A stretch of DNA of 64,000 bases, taken from contig NZ_FNAG01000001.1 in assembly GCF_900101825.1 (NCBI RefSeq), positions 682,001 through 746,000 on the forward strand, given 5' to 3'. Position 1 is the stretch's first letter. Each line of letters begins with the position of its first letter. This document shows positions 1 to 10,394 of this stretch, in pieces. The notes under the pieces were generated by a model, which saw nothing but the letters and a program-made list of their open reading frames with translations, was not told where the DNA came from and ran no database searches. Both the position numbers and the translations under genes were made by a program. The stretch is from Aquimonas voraii. GTDB lineage: Bacteria > Pseudomonadota > Gammaproteobacteria > Xanthomonadales > Xanthomonadaceae.

Positions 1-656
1 TCGAGCTGGGCGTGCCCTTCTCGGACCCGATGGCCGATGGCCCGGTGATCCAGCAGAGCAGCGAGCGCGCGCTGGCACGCAAGGTCGGTCTGCGGCGGGT
101 GCTGGCGATGGTCGCCGAGTTCCGCCAGCAGGATGCGGACACGCCCATCGTGCTGATGGGCTATCTCAATCCGGTCGAGATGTTCGGGCTGGAGGCCTTC
201 GCGAAGGCCGCCCGTGAGGCCGGGGTCGACGGCGTGCTGCTGGTGGATTGCCCGCCCGAGGAGTCGGCGCCGGTGCGTGCCGCGCTGAATGCCGAGAACC
301 TTGCCCTGGTGCCGCTGGCGGCACCCACCAGTGCCGGCGAGCGCCTCGCCACGCTGGCGCAGAGCGCGCAGGGCTACCTGTACTACGTGTCCTTCGCTGG
401 CGTGACCGGCGCCGGCAAGCTCGACACCGCCGAGGTCAAGGGCAAGGTCGCGGCCATCCGCGCGCTCACGACGAATCGGATCGCGGTCGGCTTCGGCGTC
501 CGCGATGCCGACAGCGCGCGCGCCATCGCCGAGTTCGCCGACGCCGTGGTGATCGGCAGTGCCTTGGTCAGTACGCTCGCCGAAGCCGTGGACACCGCCG
601 ACGCCTGCGCGCGCGCCGAAGCCTTCCTCAAGCCGATCCGCGCTGCGCTGGGCTGA
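1..656 (+). CDS. trpA: Tryptophan synthase alpha subunit, 5' end outside the window
   Basis: TrpA cleaves indole-3-glycerol phosphate to indole and glyceraldehyde 3-phosphate and passes indole to TrpB in the cytosolic alpha2beta2 complex. The reading frame is open from base 3 and begins ELGVPFSDPMADGP. This is the TrpA active-site strand: the first Glu corresponds to the catalytic Glu49 of the Salmonella enzyme and the Asp of MADG to Asp60. Further on come the phosphate-binding loops (YYVSFAGVTGAGK and VGFGVRDADSA). About 45-50 N-terminal residues lie upstream of the window, so the GTG at 12 is an internal Val and not a start. A hairpin follows 10 bp after the stop, as expected at the end of a trp operon. 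Assignment is secure; only the N-terminus is unseen. Confidence 0.96.
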   Translation, partial: ELGVPFSDPMADGPVIQQSSERALARKVGLRRVLAMVAEFRQQDADTPIVLMGYLNPVEMFGLEAFAKAAREAGVDGVLLVDCPPEESAPVRAALNAENLALVPLAAPTSAGERLATLAQSAQGYLYYVSFAGVTGAGKLDTAEVKGKVAAIRALTTNRIAVGFGVRDADSARAIAEFADAVVIGSALVSTLAEAVDTADACARAEAFLKPIRAALG

Positions 657-666
657 GGGCGGTCCT

Positions 667-701
667 GCGGATCGCGAGGCCACGGCGGGCTCGCGATCCG
701 C
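667..701. terminator. Perfect 12-bp hairpin downstream of trpA
   Basis: The arms GCGGATCGCGAG (667-678) and CTCGCGATCCGC (690-701) are exact reverse complements with an 11-nt loop. It sits just after the trpA stop and before the convergent HMA gene. There is no clear T-tract, so it is either a GC-rich terminator working from both sides or an mRNA 3'-end stabiliser. Confidence 0.55.
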
Positions 702-760
702 GGCCCTTGTCGTCACGCAAGCAGGCGCCGCCGCGAGTGCGGCCTGCGCTGTGCCGCGGT

Positions 761-1048
761 TCAGCTCTTCGGCTCGTCGGTAAAGCGCCCGATCGCGCAG
801 CTGACGAAGGACTTGGCGCCAGCGCTGAGCGCGGCCAGGCCTTCGACGCTGCCCTGTTCCGGGTAGCCCAGCTTGAGCAGCCGGGCGGCGATCTCGGCAC
901 GCAGGCCCAGCGGCGCATCCACGCTCAGGTGACCACTCTCGACATCGAGACGCGCGGCGCTGACGCCCTCGATGTCGAGCACCGCGCGGCGGATGCTGTT
1001 GCCGCAGCCGCCGCATTTGACGTTCATCAGAGCGAATTCGAGGCTCAT
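761..1048 (-). CDS. Small heavy-metal-associated (HMA) domain protein
   Basis: A 95-residue protein starting MSLEFALMNVKCGGC. The N-terminal 65 residues look like an HMA/MerP-CopZ ferredoxin-like fold. A CxxC metal site lies at residues 12-15 (CGGC), followed by the typical helix, and the segment with VSAARLDVESG matches the conserved second strand. This would be a cytosolic Cu(I)/Zn/Hg-binding chaperone-like protein. The C-terminal 30 residues carry an extra Cys and are not part of the domain. The chosen ATG has GGGAG 5 bp upstream; the longer frame to 1312 has no supporting composition. It faces trpA convergently and is divergent from the carbonic anhydrase-like gene. No metal-exporting ATPase is nearby, so the partner is unknown. 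Confidence 0.8.
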   Translation of the reverse strand: MSLEFALMNVKCGGCGNSIRRAVLDIEGVSAARLDVESGHLSVDAPLGLRAEIAARLLKLGYPEQGSVEGLAALSAGAKSFVSCAIGRFTDEPKS

Positions 1049-1223
1049 GGGATCTCCCGCGCCGGCGATCGTGCCGACGCTGCAGACGCAGGAGTCTGCG
1101 CGAGCGCCCGTCTCGTTGCCTTGATCCGGGGCAAATGCCAGCGATCTCGACGAAGGTCCAAGCCGGCTGCGCCCCGTCTGCCTGTTAGTGTCGTTCGGGC
1201 CGTCGCGGCGGGAGAGAGCTGGC

Positions 1224-2336
1224 ATGCAAGGCGAGTCGATGCTTGACGCCCGCGCAGCGGGGGGCGATGCCGATGGCGAGGGCATGCACGCGCGGCCGAT
1301 TGCTGAACGCATCGATTGGCTGCTGGCTCGCGCCGAGCAACATTCGCAGGTCTTCAGTGCCTCCGATTCGGTGCTCGCGCGCGAGCGCTACCGCGCCCTG
1401 CACCCGACCGCGCTGGCGGCCATGAAATGCATGGATGGGCGCCTGAACCTTGCCTATGCCACCGGCACGCCGATCGGCCTGATCCAGCCCTTCCGCAATC
1501 TCGGCGGGCGCTTCGACCTTGGCTGGCCGCATCTCGGCGAAGTGCTGTCGGCCTGGGTGCTGCGGCAGATCCGCGAGGGCCGACGCGTGCTCCTGCTGCT
1601 CACTTATCACTTCGCGCGCGGCAGCCGCGAGCGCGGCTGCGCCGGTTTCGGCTTCGACACTGCGGCGGCGCAGGCGCATGTGCAGGGCCTGCGCCAGCAG
1701 GTGGAGCGGGTCTTCGGCCAGGGCCACGATGCCGTCTATCCGCTGGTCTGCGGCTTCGAGACCGACGAGGACGCGCTCTGCCTGCACGCGCCCGGCGGTG
1801 AGGTGCTGGACCTCGCCGGCCTGCGCGAAGACGAGGCGGGCGCGCTGCCGCAGCGGCTGCTGACCCTGTTTCCCGACATGCCCGCGCAGGTGCGCGAGGA
1901 CCTGCTGCCCCTGCTGCTGGGCAATCTCCGCCACGTCGGAGCGATCCGCGCCAGTCAGCGGCCGCTCGAAGTCGAGCACCACGAGTGGGTGCTCTGCGTC
2001 GGTCGTGGATTCGACGTGCTGCACATGCCCAACCACGCCCTGATCGTTGGCCCCTACAGTCCGCGCCTCGATCAATCCATCGCGACCGCGGCCGGCATCA
2101 TCGAGTCGAATATGCGCAGCGGCCGCATTCCGGACGACGGCTTCCTGCTGCTGGCCTCGGTGCCCTACGAGGAGCCCGGCCCCGATCGTGCCCGCGCTGA
2201 ACTCAAGGCGCGCTTTCTTTGCGAATTCTCTTGTGAGCTGATCCGCGAGCGGCATCCGTGGTTGGCTGGGCGCATGCACGTGCAAAGGGCGGTGCTGGAC
2301 TGGCCGCGGCGCCAGCTGCAGCTGCTCCGGGCTTGA
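1224..2336 (+). CDS. CsoSCA-like beta-class carbonic anhydrase outside a carboxysome operon
   Basis: A 370-residue soluble protein. It contains Cys-x-Asp-x-Arg (C69, D71, R73 in KCMDGRLN), His129 in YHFARG and Cys139 in RGCAGF. This order and spacing resemble the zinc ligands and Asp-Arg dyad of the carboxysomal carbonic anhydrase CsoSCA (Cys, His and Cys spaced about 69 and 11 residues in the Halothiobacillus enzyme, from memory). The segment ATGTPIGLIQPFRNLGG is strongly conserved-looking. The predicted reaction is CO2/bicarbonate interconversion in the cytosol. The start was chosen at the ATG at 1224 because GGGAGAG lies 6-9 bp upstream; a GTG at 1188 is possible. No carboxysome shell or RuBisCO gene is present in the window. 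Family membership is inferred from motif and length, not from a search. Confidence 0.65.
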   Translation: MQGESMLDARAAGGDADGEGMHARPIAERIDWLLARAEQHSQVFSASDSVLARERYRALHPTALAAMKCMDGRLNLAYATGTPIGLIQPFRNLGGRFDLGWPHLGEVLSAWVLRQIREGRRVLLLLTYHFARGSRERGCAGFGFDTAAAQAHVQGLRQQVERVFGQGHDAVYPLVCGFETDEDALCLHAPGGEVLDLAGLREDEAGALPQRLLTLFPDMPAQVREDLLPLLLGNLRHVGAIRASQRPLEVEHHEWVLCVGRGFDVLHMPNHALIVGPYSPRLDQSIATAAGIIESNMRSGRIPDDGFLLLASVPYEEPGPDRARAELKARFLCEFSCELIRERHPWLAGRMHVQRAVLDWPRRQLQLLRA

Positions 2337-2430
2337 ACAGTGGTGGTCGCGATGCGGCTTGATCTGACTCACTGAGGCCGACGCGCGGCGAGGGCACACT
2401 TTGGCGTCGCCGCGCCCCAGAATCGCCGCC

Positions 2431-3158
<728 letters not shown>

Positions 3159-3162
<4 letters not shown>

Positions 3163-5528
3163 AGCGCCGGCCTCTGCTCAACAAGCTTGGCCGCGACCTG
3201 CTGCGGCAGCGGGCGCAGGCTTCGGCGATCGCCGGTCTGCTGGCGCTGGGCGTGGCGCTCCTGGTCACCGCCATCGGCACGCGCGCCGCGCTGGAGCGCG
3301 CCCGCGACGATTATTACCTGCAGCAGGGTCTCGCTGATCTGCAGCTGATGATGGTGCGGGCGCCGCGGGCGATGGCGGAGCGTGCCGCCGCGCTGCCGGG
3401 CGTCCAGGCGGTCGAAGCGCGGCTGGCGGTGCCGGCCCTGCTGGTGCTGCCCAACGTGGACGGCGCGCTCAGCGCGCGCCTGTACTCGCTGGACGATCCC
3501 GAGCGCGTGCAGGTCAATCGCCCCTGGCGGGTCGAAGGCCGCTGGCCGGAGCCGAACGCGCGGCGGGAGGTGGCTTTGAACGAGGCCTTCGCGCAGGCGC
3601 AGGGGCTGGACATTGGCGATGCGCTCGAACTGACGATTCGCGGCTCGCGCGAGCGGCTGCGGATCGTGGGTATCGCCAACTCGCCGGAGTTCGTGTTCGT
3701 GAGCCCGCCCGGCGAGCTGCTGCCCCAGCCCGAGCGTCATGCCGTGCTGTGGATGCCGCGGCGCGCACTGGAGCAGGCGGCGGGGCTCGAAGGCGCCTTC
3801 AACGAGCTGCTGTTGCGCTTGGGCGAGGGCGTTGCGCCCGAGGTGGTCGCGGCGCAGCTGGAGCCGCTGTTCGCACGCTACGGCGCGGGGCGCGCGCAGG
3901 ACCGCAGCCGCATTCCTTCCGCACGCCTGCTGGATGACGAGCTTGAGCAGCTCGGCACCATGGCGCGCCTCCTGCCGCCGGCCTTTCTCGCGGTCGCGGC
4001 CTTTCTGCTCAATCTCAACCTGACCCGGCTGGTCGAAGCCGAGCGCAGCACGCTGGGGCTGATGAAAGCGTTCGGCCTGCGGGCGCGCGAAGTCGTTGGC
4101 GGCTATCTCGGCTTCGCGTTGGTGGTCAGTCTGGTCGGCGTGCTGTTCGGGCTGGCGCTGGGCCGCGCCTTGGGTGAGCTGATGTGCGGCCTGTATCTGG
4201 AGTTCTATCGGCTGCCGGTGCTGCAGTACCGGCTGCAGCCGGGCATCGTCGCCGCGGCCTTCGCAGTCGGCATCGGTGCCGCACTGGCCGGCAGCAGCCT
4301 CGCTCTGCGCCGCGTGCTGTCCCTGCGACCGGCCGCCGCGCTGGCGCCGCCGCCACCGCCCAGCTTCCGCCATGGCGCAGGGCCGCTGGAGGCGCTGGCC
4401 GCGGGCTTTGATCCGCTGACCCGCGTGGCCCTGCGCCGCGTGCTCGGCTTTCCGCGCCGCAGCCTGATCACCGTCGCCGGCTTCTGTGCGGCCTTGATCC
4501 TGCTGGTGCTGTCGATGCAGGCGCCGCTGGCCATCGAGCGCCTGCTCGACATCAGCTTCGGCGCGGCCAAGCGCCAGCAGATCACCCTCAGTCTTGCCGA
4601 GAACGCGGGCGCCGATGCCCTGCGCGCGCTTGCGCGACTGCCGGGCGTCGAGCGCGCTGAACCCTTCCTTGCGCTGGATGCGGTGTTCACCGCTGGCCTG
4701 CGTTCGGTCAACGAACCGCTGCTCGGCTTGACGGCCCAACCCCTGCTGGAGCGGCTCGTCGATGCCCAGGGCCAGCCGCGGCTTCTTCGCGACGACGGCC
4801 TGCTGCTCAGCGGCTCGCTGGCCCGCCAGCTGGGTGTGAGGGCAGGTGACCCCGTCGAGGTGCAGCTGACCGGCGGCCTGCGCCGTCGTTTCGTGCTCCC
4901 GGTGGCCGAGGTGGTCGAGGTCACCATCGGCAGCGGCGCCTGGCTGGAGATCGACGCCTTGGCCCGCTACTCGGGACAGCCCGGCCGGATCAGCGGCGCG
5001 CACCTGCGCCTGCGCGCCGACCAGCGTGCGGCCTTCGATGCCGCCGTGCGGGCGACGCCGATGATCGCCGCCAGCAGCGATATCGAGGCCGCCTGGGGCG
5101 CCATGCAGCGCATGTTCGAGCAGGGCAGCGGCACCATGACCAGCCTGTTCACCGGCTTCGCGGTGCTGATGGCGGTGGGCATTGCGTACGCCACCAGCAC
5201 CGTGGTGCTGGGCGAGCAGCGCCGCGATCTCGCCACCCTGTGCGTGCTCGGCTACGGTCGGCGCGAGGCCAGCTATGTGCTGTTGGCCGAGTTGGGACTG
5301 CTGTGCCTGATCGCCCTGCCGCCGGGCTTGGTGTCGGGCCACTACGCCGCGCAGGCCTTCCTGCGCGCGATGGCCACCGATGTGTTCCAGTTTCCCAGCC
5401 TGTTCGAACCCAGCCTGCACCTGCGGGCGGGCCTGATCCTGCTGGCCTCGGTCGCCGCCACCGCGCTGTGGGTGCGTCGCGGGGTCGATCGGATCGGCCT
5501 TGTCGAAAGCCTCAAAGTCCGGGAGTAG
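3159..5528 (+). CDS. FtsX-like ABC permease with two MacB-type halves
   Basis: A 789-residue inner-membrane protein with a duplicated architecture. A first TM helix at about residues 15-37 is followed by a roughly 220-residue periplasmic domain and then a cluster of three TM helices (about 265-390). A second TM helix at about 445-465, a second periplasmic domain and three C-terminal TM helices (about 655-785) follow. Each three-helix cluster is FtsX-like. This is the arrangement of the larger permeases in type VII ABC exporters, which extract lipids, peptides or antibiotics from the membrane or periplasm. It starts with GTG overlapping the ATPase stop. A membrane fusion protein follows at a 4-bp gap. 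The substrate cannot be told from sequence. Confidence 0.9.
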
Positions 5529-5532
5529 CCGA

Positions 5533-6678
5533 ATGCCTGATCGCCCGTCCAGACGCCGCACCCGCCTTGCCTGGGGCGCGTTGCTGCTGATCCTGCTGCT
5601 GTCGGCGCTGGCCGCACTGTGGCCTCGCGCGCGTGAGTTCGAGCTGGTCGAGGTCGGCACAGGCGCCCTGCGCATCGAGCGCAGCGACCGCGGCATCACC
5701 CGCATGCGCGAGCTGCATCCGCTGGCCGCGCCCACCGCCGGCGTGCTCGAGCGCATCACGCTCGAGCCCGGCGATGCGGTGGACGCGGGTCAGGTACTCG
5801 CGCGTCTGCGACCGCTGCAGTCGACGCCGCTCGATGCACGCAGTGCAGCCAGCGCGCGGGCCGAGCTGGCCGCCGCCGAAGCCGGCCTGCGCCAGGCTGA
5901 GGCGCATGCGGCCTCGGCGCGCGATGCGCGGCTTCGATTGGAGGCGTCGGGCCAGCGCGGCCTGGTCAGCGAACGCGATCTGATGGCTGCGCGTGCGCTG
6001 GATCGCGAAGCCGCCGCGGCCGTGGGTGCGGCACGCGCCGCCGTCGAGCAGGCGCGCAGCCGGCTCGCGCTCTCGCTGCCCGACGCCGAAGGCCGCATCG
6101 AGCTGCGTGCTCCGGTGTCCGGCGTGCTGCTGAAGCGGCATTTGCAGGGCGAGCAGCCGGTGGCGGCGGGACAGCTGCTGCTGGAGCTGGGCGTGCCGTC
6201 CTCCATCGAGGTGGTCGCTGATTTCCTGTCGCAGGACGCCGTGCAGTTCGCGCCGGGTGCGCCGGCGCGCATCGAGGGTTGGGGCGGCGCTTCGCTGCCG
6301 GCGCGGGTCGAGCGCATCGAGCCCCTGGGCGAGCTCAAGGTCTCGGCGCTCGGCGTCGAGGAGCAGCGCGTGCACGTGATCCTGCAGCTCGACAGCGTGC
6401 CGCCGGGCCTGGGCCACGGCTACCAGGTCGAAGCCTTCGTGCAGGTCCGTGAGGCGCGCGACGTGCTCGTCTTGCCGATCGAGGCCCTGCGCCGCGAACA
6501 GGCCGGCTGGCGGGTCTGGCGCGTCGAGGACGGCCGCCTGCGCGCGCGGGCCGTCGAGGTGGGCGACAGCGACGGTCGCCAGCGCGAGATCCTCTCCGGG
6601 CTTGAGCGTGGCAATCGGGTGCTGCGCTTTCCGCCGCCCGGCGATCTGGAAGGAGAGCGCGTTCGCATCACGCCCTGA
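5533..6678 (+). CDS. HlyD/RND-type periplasmic membrane fusion protein
   Basis: A 381-residue adaptor. An N-terminal TM anchor (about residues 13-32, rich in Leu/Ala) is followed by a biotinyl-lipoyl-like half (GVLERITLEPGDAVDAGQVL), an alanine-rich alpha-helical hairpin (about 95-180), the second lipoyl half (LRAPVSGVLLKRH) and beta-barrel/membrane-proximal domains (VLVLPIEALRRE, VEVGDSDGRQREILSGL). It bridges the ABC permease to an outer-membrane exit duct. The start at 5533 is supported by GGGAG 7 bp upstream, just after the permease stop. It is the last gene of the exporter operon; no TolC gene follows, so a TolC-type protein would have to be supplied from elsewhere. It ends 15 bp from the convergent mgtE stop. 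Confidence 0.9.
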   Translation: MPDRPSRRRTRLAWGALLLILLLSALAALWPRAREFELVEVGTGALRIERSDRGITRMRELHPLAAPTAGVLERITLEPGDAVDAGQVLARLRPLQSTPLDARSAASARAELAAAEAGLRQAEAHAASARDARLRLEASGQRGLVSERDLMAARALDREAAAAVGAARAAVEQARSRLALSLPDAEGRIELRAPVSGVLLKRHLQGEQPVAAGQLLLELGVPSSIEVVADFLSQDAVQFAPGAPARIEGWGGASLPARVERIEPLGELKVSALGVEEQRVHVILQLDSVPPGLGHGYQVEAFVQVREARDVLVLPIEALRREQAGWRVWRVEDGRLRARAVEVGDSDGRQREILSGLERGNRVLRFPPPGDLEGERVRITP

Positions 6679-6693
6679 CCTGCCCGCCGGCTT

Positions 6694-8055
6694 TCAGACC
6701 AGCAGCAGGGTGCCGAGGCCGAGGAAGGCGAAGAAGCCGAACACGTCGGTGACCGTGGTCAGAAAGATGCTGCTGGCCAGTGCCGGATCGAAGCCCATGC
6801 GCTTAAGGGTCAGCGGCACGGCGACGCCGGCCAGGCTGGCTGCGGTGAGGTTGATCACCAGCGCCGCGAAGATCACGCCCGACAGCGCCGGGTCGCCGAA
6901 CCACAGCCAGACCGCGCCGCCGAGCACCAGGCCCAGGCCGAGGCCGTTCAGCAGGGCCACGCGCACTTCCTTCCAGACCAGGGTCCAGACGTTGCTGGCG
7001 CCGACCTGGCCCAGCGCCAGACCGCGGATCATCAGCGCCAGCACCTGGGTGCCGGCGTTGCCGCCCATGCCGGCGACGATCGGCATCAGCACGGCCAAGG
7101 CCACCACCTTCTCAATGGTCTCCTCGAAACGGCCGACCACGCTGGCCGCCAGAAACGCCGTCAGCAGGTTGATGCCCAGCCAGATCATGCGTCGCGGTGC
7201 TGCGCGCAGCACCGGGCTGAACATGTCCTCGTCCTCGTCGAGGCCGGCCGCCGACAGCACCTGGTGCTCGGCCTGCTCGCGGATGATGTCGACCACGTCG
7301 TCGATGGTGATGCGGCCGACCAGGATGTTGTTCTCGTCGACCACCGGCGCCGAGACCCAGTCGTGGTCCTCGAACTGCCGCGCGACCTCGGCGGTGAGCG
7401 TGTCGACCGGAATCGCCGGGTGGTCCTCCTCGTCCATCAGCTGGTTGATCGGCCGCGCGGGCTCGGACAGCAGCAGCGCTGTCAGCGGAATCCGGCCGAG
7501 GTACTGGTGGCGGCGGCTGACCACGTAGAGGTGGTCGGTGTTGTCCGGCATCTCGCCGCGCAGGCGCAGGTAGCGCAGCACCACGTCGACGGTGACGTCG
7601 GCGCGCACGGTGATGACGTCGGGGTTCATCAGGCGGCCGGCGCTGTCCTCGGGATACGAGAGCACCTGCTCCAGGCGCTCGCGGTTCTCCCGGTCCATCG
7701 ACTTCAGCACCTCGTCGATGACCTGGTCGGGCAGGTCCTCCATGAGGTCGGCGAGGTCGTCGATGTCCAGCGATTCGGCAGCGGCGACGATCTCGTCGGT
7801 GTCCATCGCCGCCAGCAGGCTTTCGCGCACCTCGTCGCCGACATGGACCAGCACTTCGCCGTCGTCCTCGGCGTCGACCAGGCCCCAGACGATCACGCGC
7901 TGGTCGTGGGGCAGCGACTCCAGCAGGTTGCCGATCTCGGCCGGGCTCAGCGTGTTGACCATGCGCCGCACCGGCCCCAGGCGGCCGGAGTCGAGCGCCT
8001 CCGAGAGCAGCCTCAGCTGGCGTGCGGCTTTGTCCTGGCGGCTGATCTCGGCCAT
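6694..8055 (-). CDS. mgtE: Magnesium transporter MgtE
   Basis: A 453-residue Mg2+ channel/transporter of full family length. The N-terminal superhelical MgtE_N domain spans about residues 15-130 and includes LLESLPHDQR and the acidic DIDDLADLMEDLPD segment. A CBS-domain pair spans about 135-255 (LYVVSRRHQYLGRIP; ILVGRITIDDVVDII). A plug helix and five C-terminal TM helices (about 280-453) follow, with GMGGNAGTQVLALMIRGLALG, the conserved pore region of the family. Mg2+ bound by the N and CBS domains gates the pore. It is transcribed alone, and the start has GAGAG a few bases upstream. The assignment is secure. Confidence 0.96.
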   Translation of the reverse strand: MAEISRQDKAARQLRLLSEALDSGRLGPVRRMVNTLSPAEIGNLLESLPHDQRVIVWGLVDAEDDGEVLVHVGDEVRESLLAAMDTDEIVAAAESLDIDDLADLMEDLPDQVIDEVLKSMDRENRERLEQVLSYPEDSAGRLMNPDVITVRADVTVDVVLRYLRLRGEMPDNTDHLYVVSRRHQYLGRIPLTALLLSEPARPINQLMDEEDHPAIPVDTLTAEVARQFEDHDWVSAPVVDENNILVGRITIDDVVDIIREQAEHQVLSAAGLDEDEDMFSPVLRAAPRRMIWLGINLLTAFLAASVVGRFEETIEKVVALAVLMPIVAGMGGNAGTQVLALMIRGLALGQVGASNVWTLVWKEVRVALLNGLGLGLVLGGAVWLWFGDPALSGVIFAALVINLTAASLAGVAVPLTLKRMGFDPALASSIFLTTVTDVFGFFAFLGLGTLLLV

Positions 8056-8226
8056 GGCAGGCTCTCGGCTTCAGTGGGGCGGGCGCGCTGCAGGGCAGGG
8101 CGCGGTGAGGGTGTCGCGTCCGGGCGATGCCGGGGTGCTACTCGGGCGAGCCGCTGCGATCAGGCAAGCGCGAGAACGGACGCTGGCGTTCTTCTTTGCG
8201 CTCTCCTCGTTCCTCGCCGCTCGCCC

Positions 8227-8712
8227 TCAAGCAGCCTCGAAACGGTTGGCCGCGACGTTCTTGCGCACCTTGGCCGGGTCCCAGATGCGTCCGTTCATGG
8301 CGATGTAGACGCCCGGCGGTAGGCACTGCACGGCGCCGACGGCGGTGCCGATGTTGAACTCGGCGTCCGAACCGCGGAAGCGCGCCGGGTTCAGCGCGCC
8401 AGTCATGACGATCGTCTTGTCCGGGATGTCGGCCAGTACCCGGCCGGTCTCCACCATGCTGTCGGTGCCGTGGGTGACCAGCACATGCTTCGCCGGCTGC
8501 GCAAGGATGGTCTGCTTGATCAGCGCGCGGTCGGCCTCGGTGAGGTGCAGGCTGTCCTTGCGCAGGATCGGGATCACCGTGAAGCGGAAAGCGACGCCCA
8601 ACTCTTCAAGGATGCGGCCGATCTGCGGGTCGCCGATCTGGTAGTCGGACTTGTCGTCGAAGTAGATCTTGTCGATCGTGCCGCCGGTGGTGACGATGCA
8701 GAGCTGGTCCAT
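8227..8712 (-). CDS. Single-domain asparaginase-like protein
   Basis: A 161-residue protein that corresponds only to the N-terminal domain of type I/II L-asparaginases. It has the nucleophile loop TTGGTID at 8-14 and the second active-site motif VTHGTDSM at about 83-90, followed by ADIPDKTIVMTGALNPARF. The C-terminal domain that completes the active site and dimer in classical enzymes (about 330 residues) is absent, and the frame ends cleanly. Stand-alone asparaginase domain proteins of this size exist in other gammaproteobacteria, so this is probably a real short family and not a recent truncation. Its activity on asparagine is unproven. A good -10 box lies 32 bp upstream, within the end of the DUF2069 gene. 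Confidence 0.8.
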   Translation of the reverse strand: MDQLCIVTTGGTIDKIYFDDKSDYQIGDPQIGRILEELGVAFRFTVIPILRKDSLHLTEADRALIKQTILAQPAKHVLVTHGTDSMVETGRVLADIPDKTIVMTGALNPARFRGSDAEFNIGTAVGAVQCLPPGVYIAMNGRIWDPAKVRKNVAANRFEAA

Positions 8713-8743
8713 GGCGAGGCCGTCTAACGCGGGGAGGCCGCGA

Positions 8744-8749
8744 ATTATA
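8744..8749 (-). promoter_or_regulatory. -10 box of the asparaginase-like gene
   Basis: On the minus strand the sequence reads GTATAATTCG, containing an exact TATAAT, 32 bp before the ATG at 8712. No convincing -35 hexamer was seen at 16-18 bp. The box lies just beyond the stop of the upstream DUF2069 gene, so the gene can be transcribed independently of wrbA. Confidence 0.6.
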
Positions 8750-8759
8750 CGGGCTGGGC

Positions 8760-9898
<1,139 letters not shown>

Positions 9899-9950
9899 TC
9901 ATCAGGACCGGATGCGCGCTCCCGTGCAGGGACCAAGCGAGGGCGGAGGC

Positions 9951-9976
9951 CACGCTGGGCCAGGGTCCACCCTATG
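9951..9976 (-). repeat. Copy of the CCATAGGGTGG intergenic repeat
   Basis: Read on the minus strand this is CCATAGGGTGGACCCTGGCC. It matches the stretch starting at 21869 downstream of glyS with one mismatch over 20 bases. It forms a short hairpin and contains the stop codon (CCA TAG) of the small membrane protein gene whose frame runs 10394 to 9972. Confidence 0.6.
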
Positions 9977-10394
9977 GCTCGTCTTGCCGTGCCGGCAGCA
10001 GCGCCGCCGCCGCCACGGCGCTGGCGCTGATCGCCATCAGCACGCTGCCGAGAAAGGGGCCGACGAAGTAGAAGAGCAGGGCGGTGTCGAGCCCCAGCCA
10101 GACCACCAGGGCCATGCGCAGGCCGCGGCCGAACAGGCGCGGGGCCACGGCGCAGGCGGCGCAGAGCAGCGAGGCGATCAGCAGGTGCACCGCATACAGG
10201 ATCCAGGCGCCGCGCAGCACATCGAAGCTCGGCAGCGGCTGCTCGGCACCGACCGCGGCCAGATCCAGCAGGCCTTGATCCAGGCGCGGATAGGCCAGCA
10301 GATGAAAGCTGGCCTGCGCCGCCAGCAGCACGCAGGCCACGGCCAGCAGCCAGAGTTCGGGGCGCAGACGGCGCGTCGTCGGGGTCGGGCTCAT
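9972..10394 (-). CDS. Small four-helix membrane protein of unknown function
   Basis: A 140-residue protein starting MSPTPTTRRLRPEL, with hydrophobic helices at about residues 12-32, 60-82, 88-105 and 112-132. I do not recognise the family with confidence; size and layout resemble small conserved membrane proteins of Xanthomonadales. Its ATG overlaps the stop of the M36-type peptidase gene by 4 bp (ATGA at 10391-10394), so it is translationally coupled to that secreted enzyme. The stop codon lies inside an intergenic repeat copy. Confidence 0.65.
   Translation of the reverse strand: MSPTPTTRRLRPELWLLAVACVLLAAQASFHLLAYPRLDQGLLDLAAVGAEQPLPSFDVLRGAWILYAVHLLIASLLCAACAVAPRLFGRGLRMALVVWLGLDTALLFYFVGPFLGSVLMAISASAVAAAALLPARQDEP

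Noticed and set aside
8100-8226. Terminator between mgtE and the asparaginase-like gene
   Set aside because: Only pyrimidine-rich stretches (TTCTTCTTTGCGC) are present; no stable stem with T-run was found.
7264-8322. A 352-codon plus-strand frame opposite mgtE
   Set aside because: Antisense of the conserved MgtE frame; no ribosome site, typical shadow composition.
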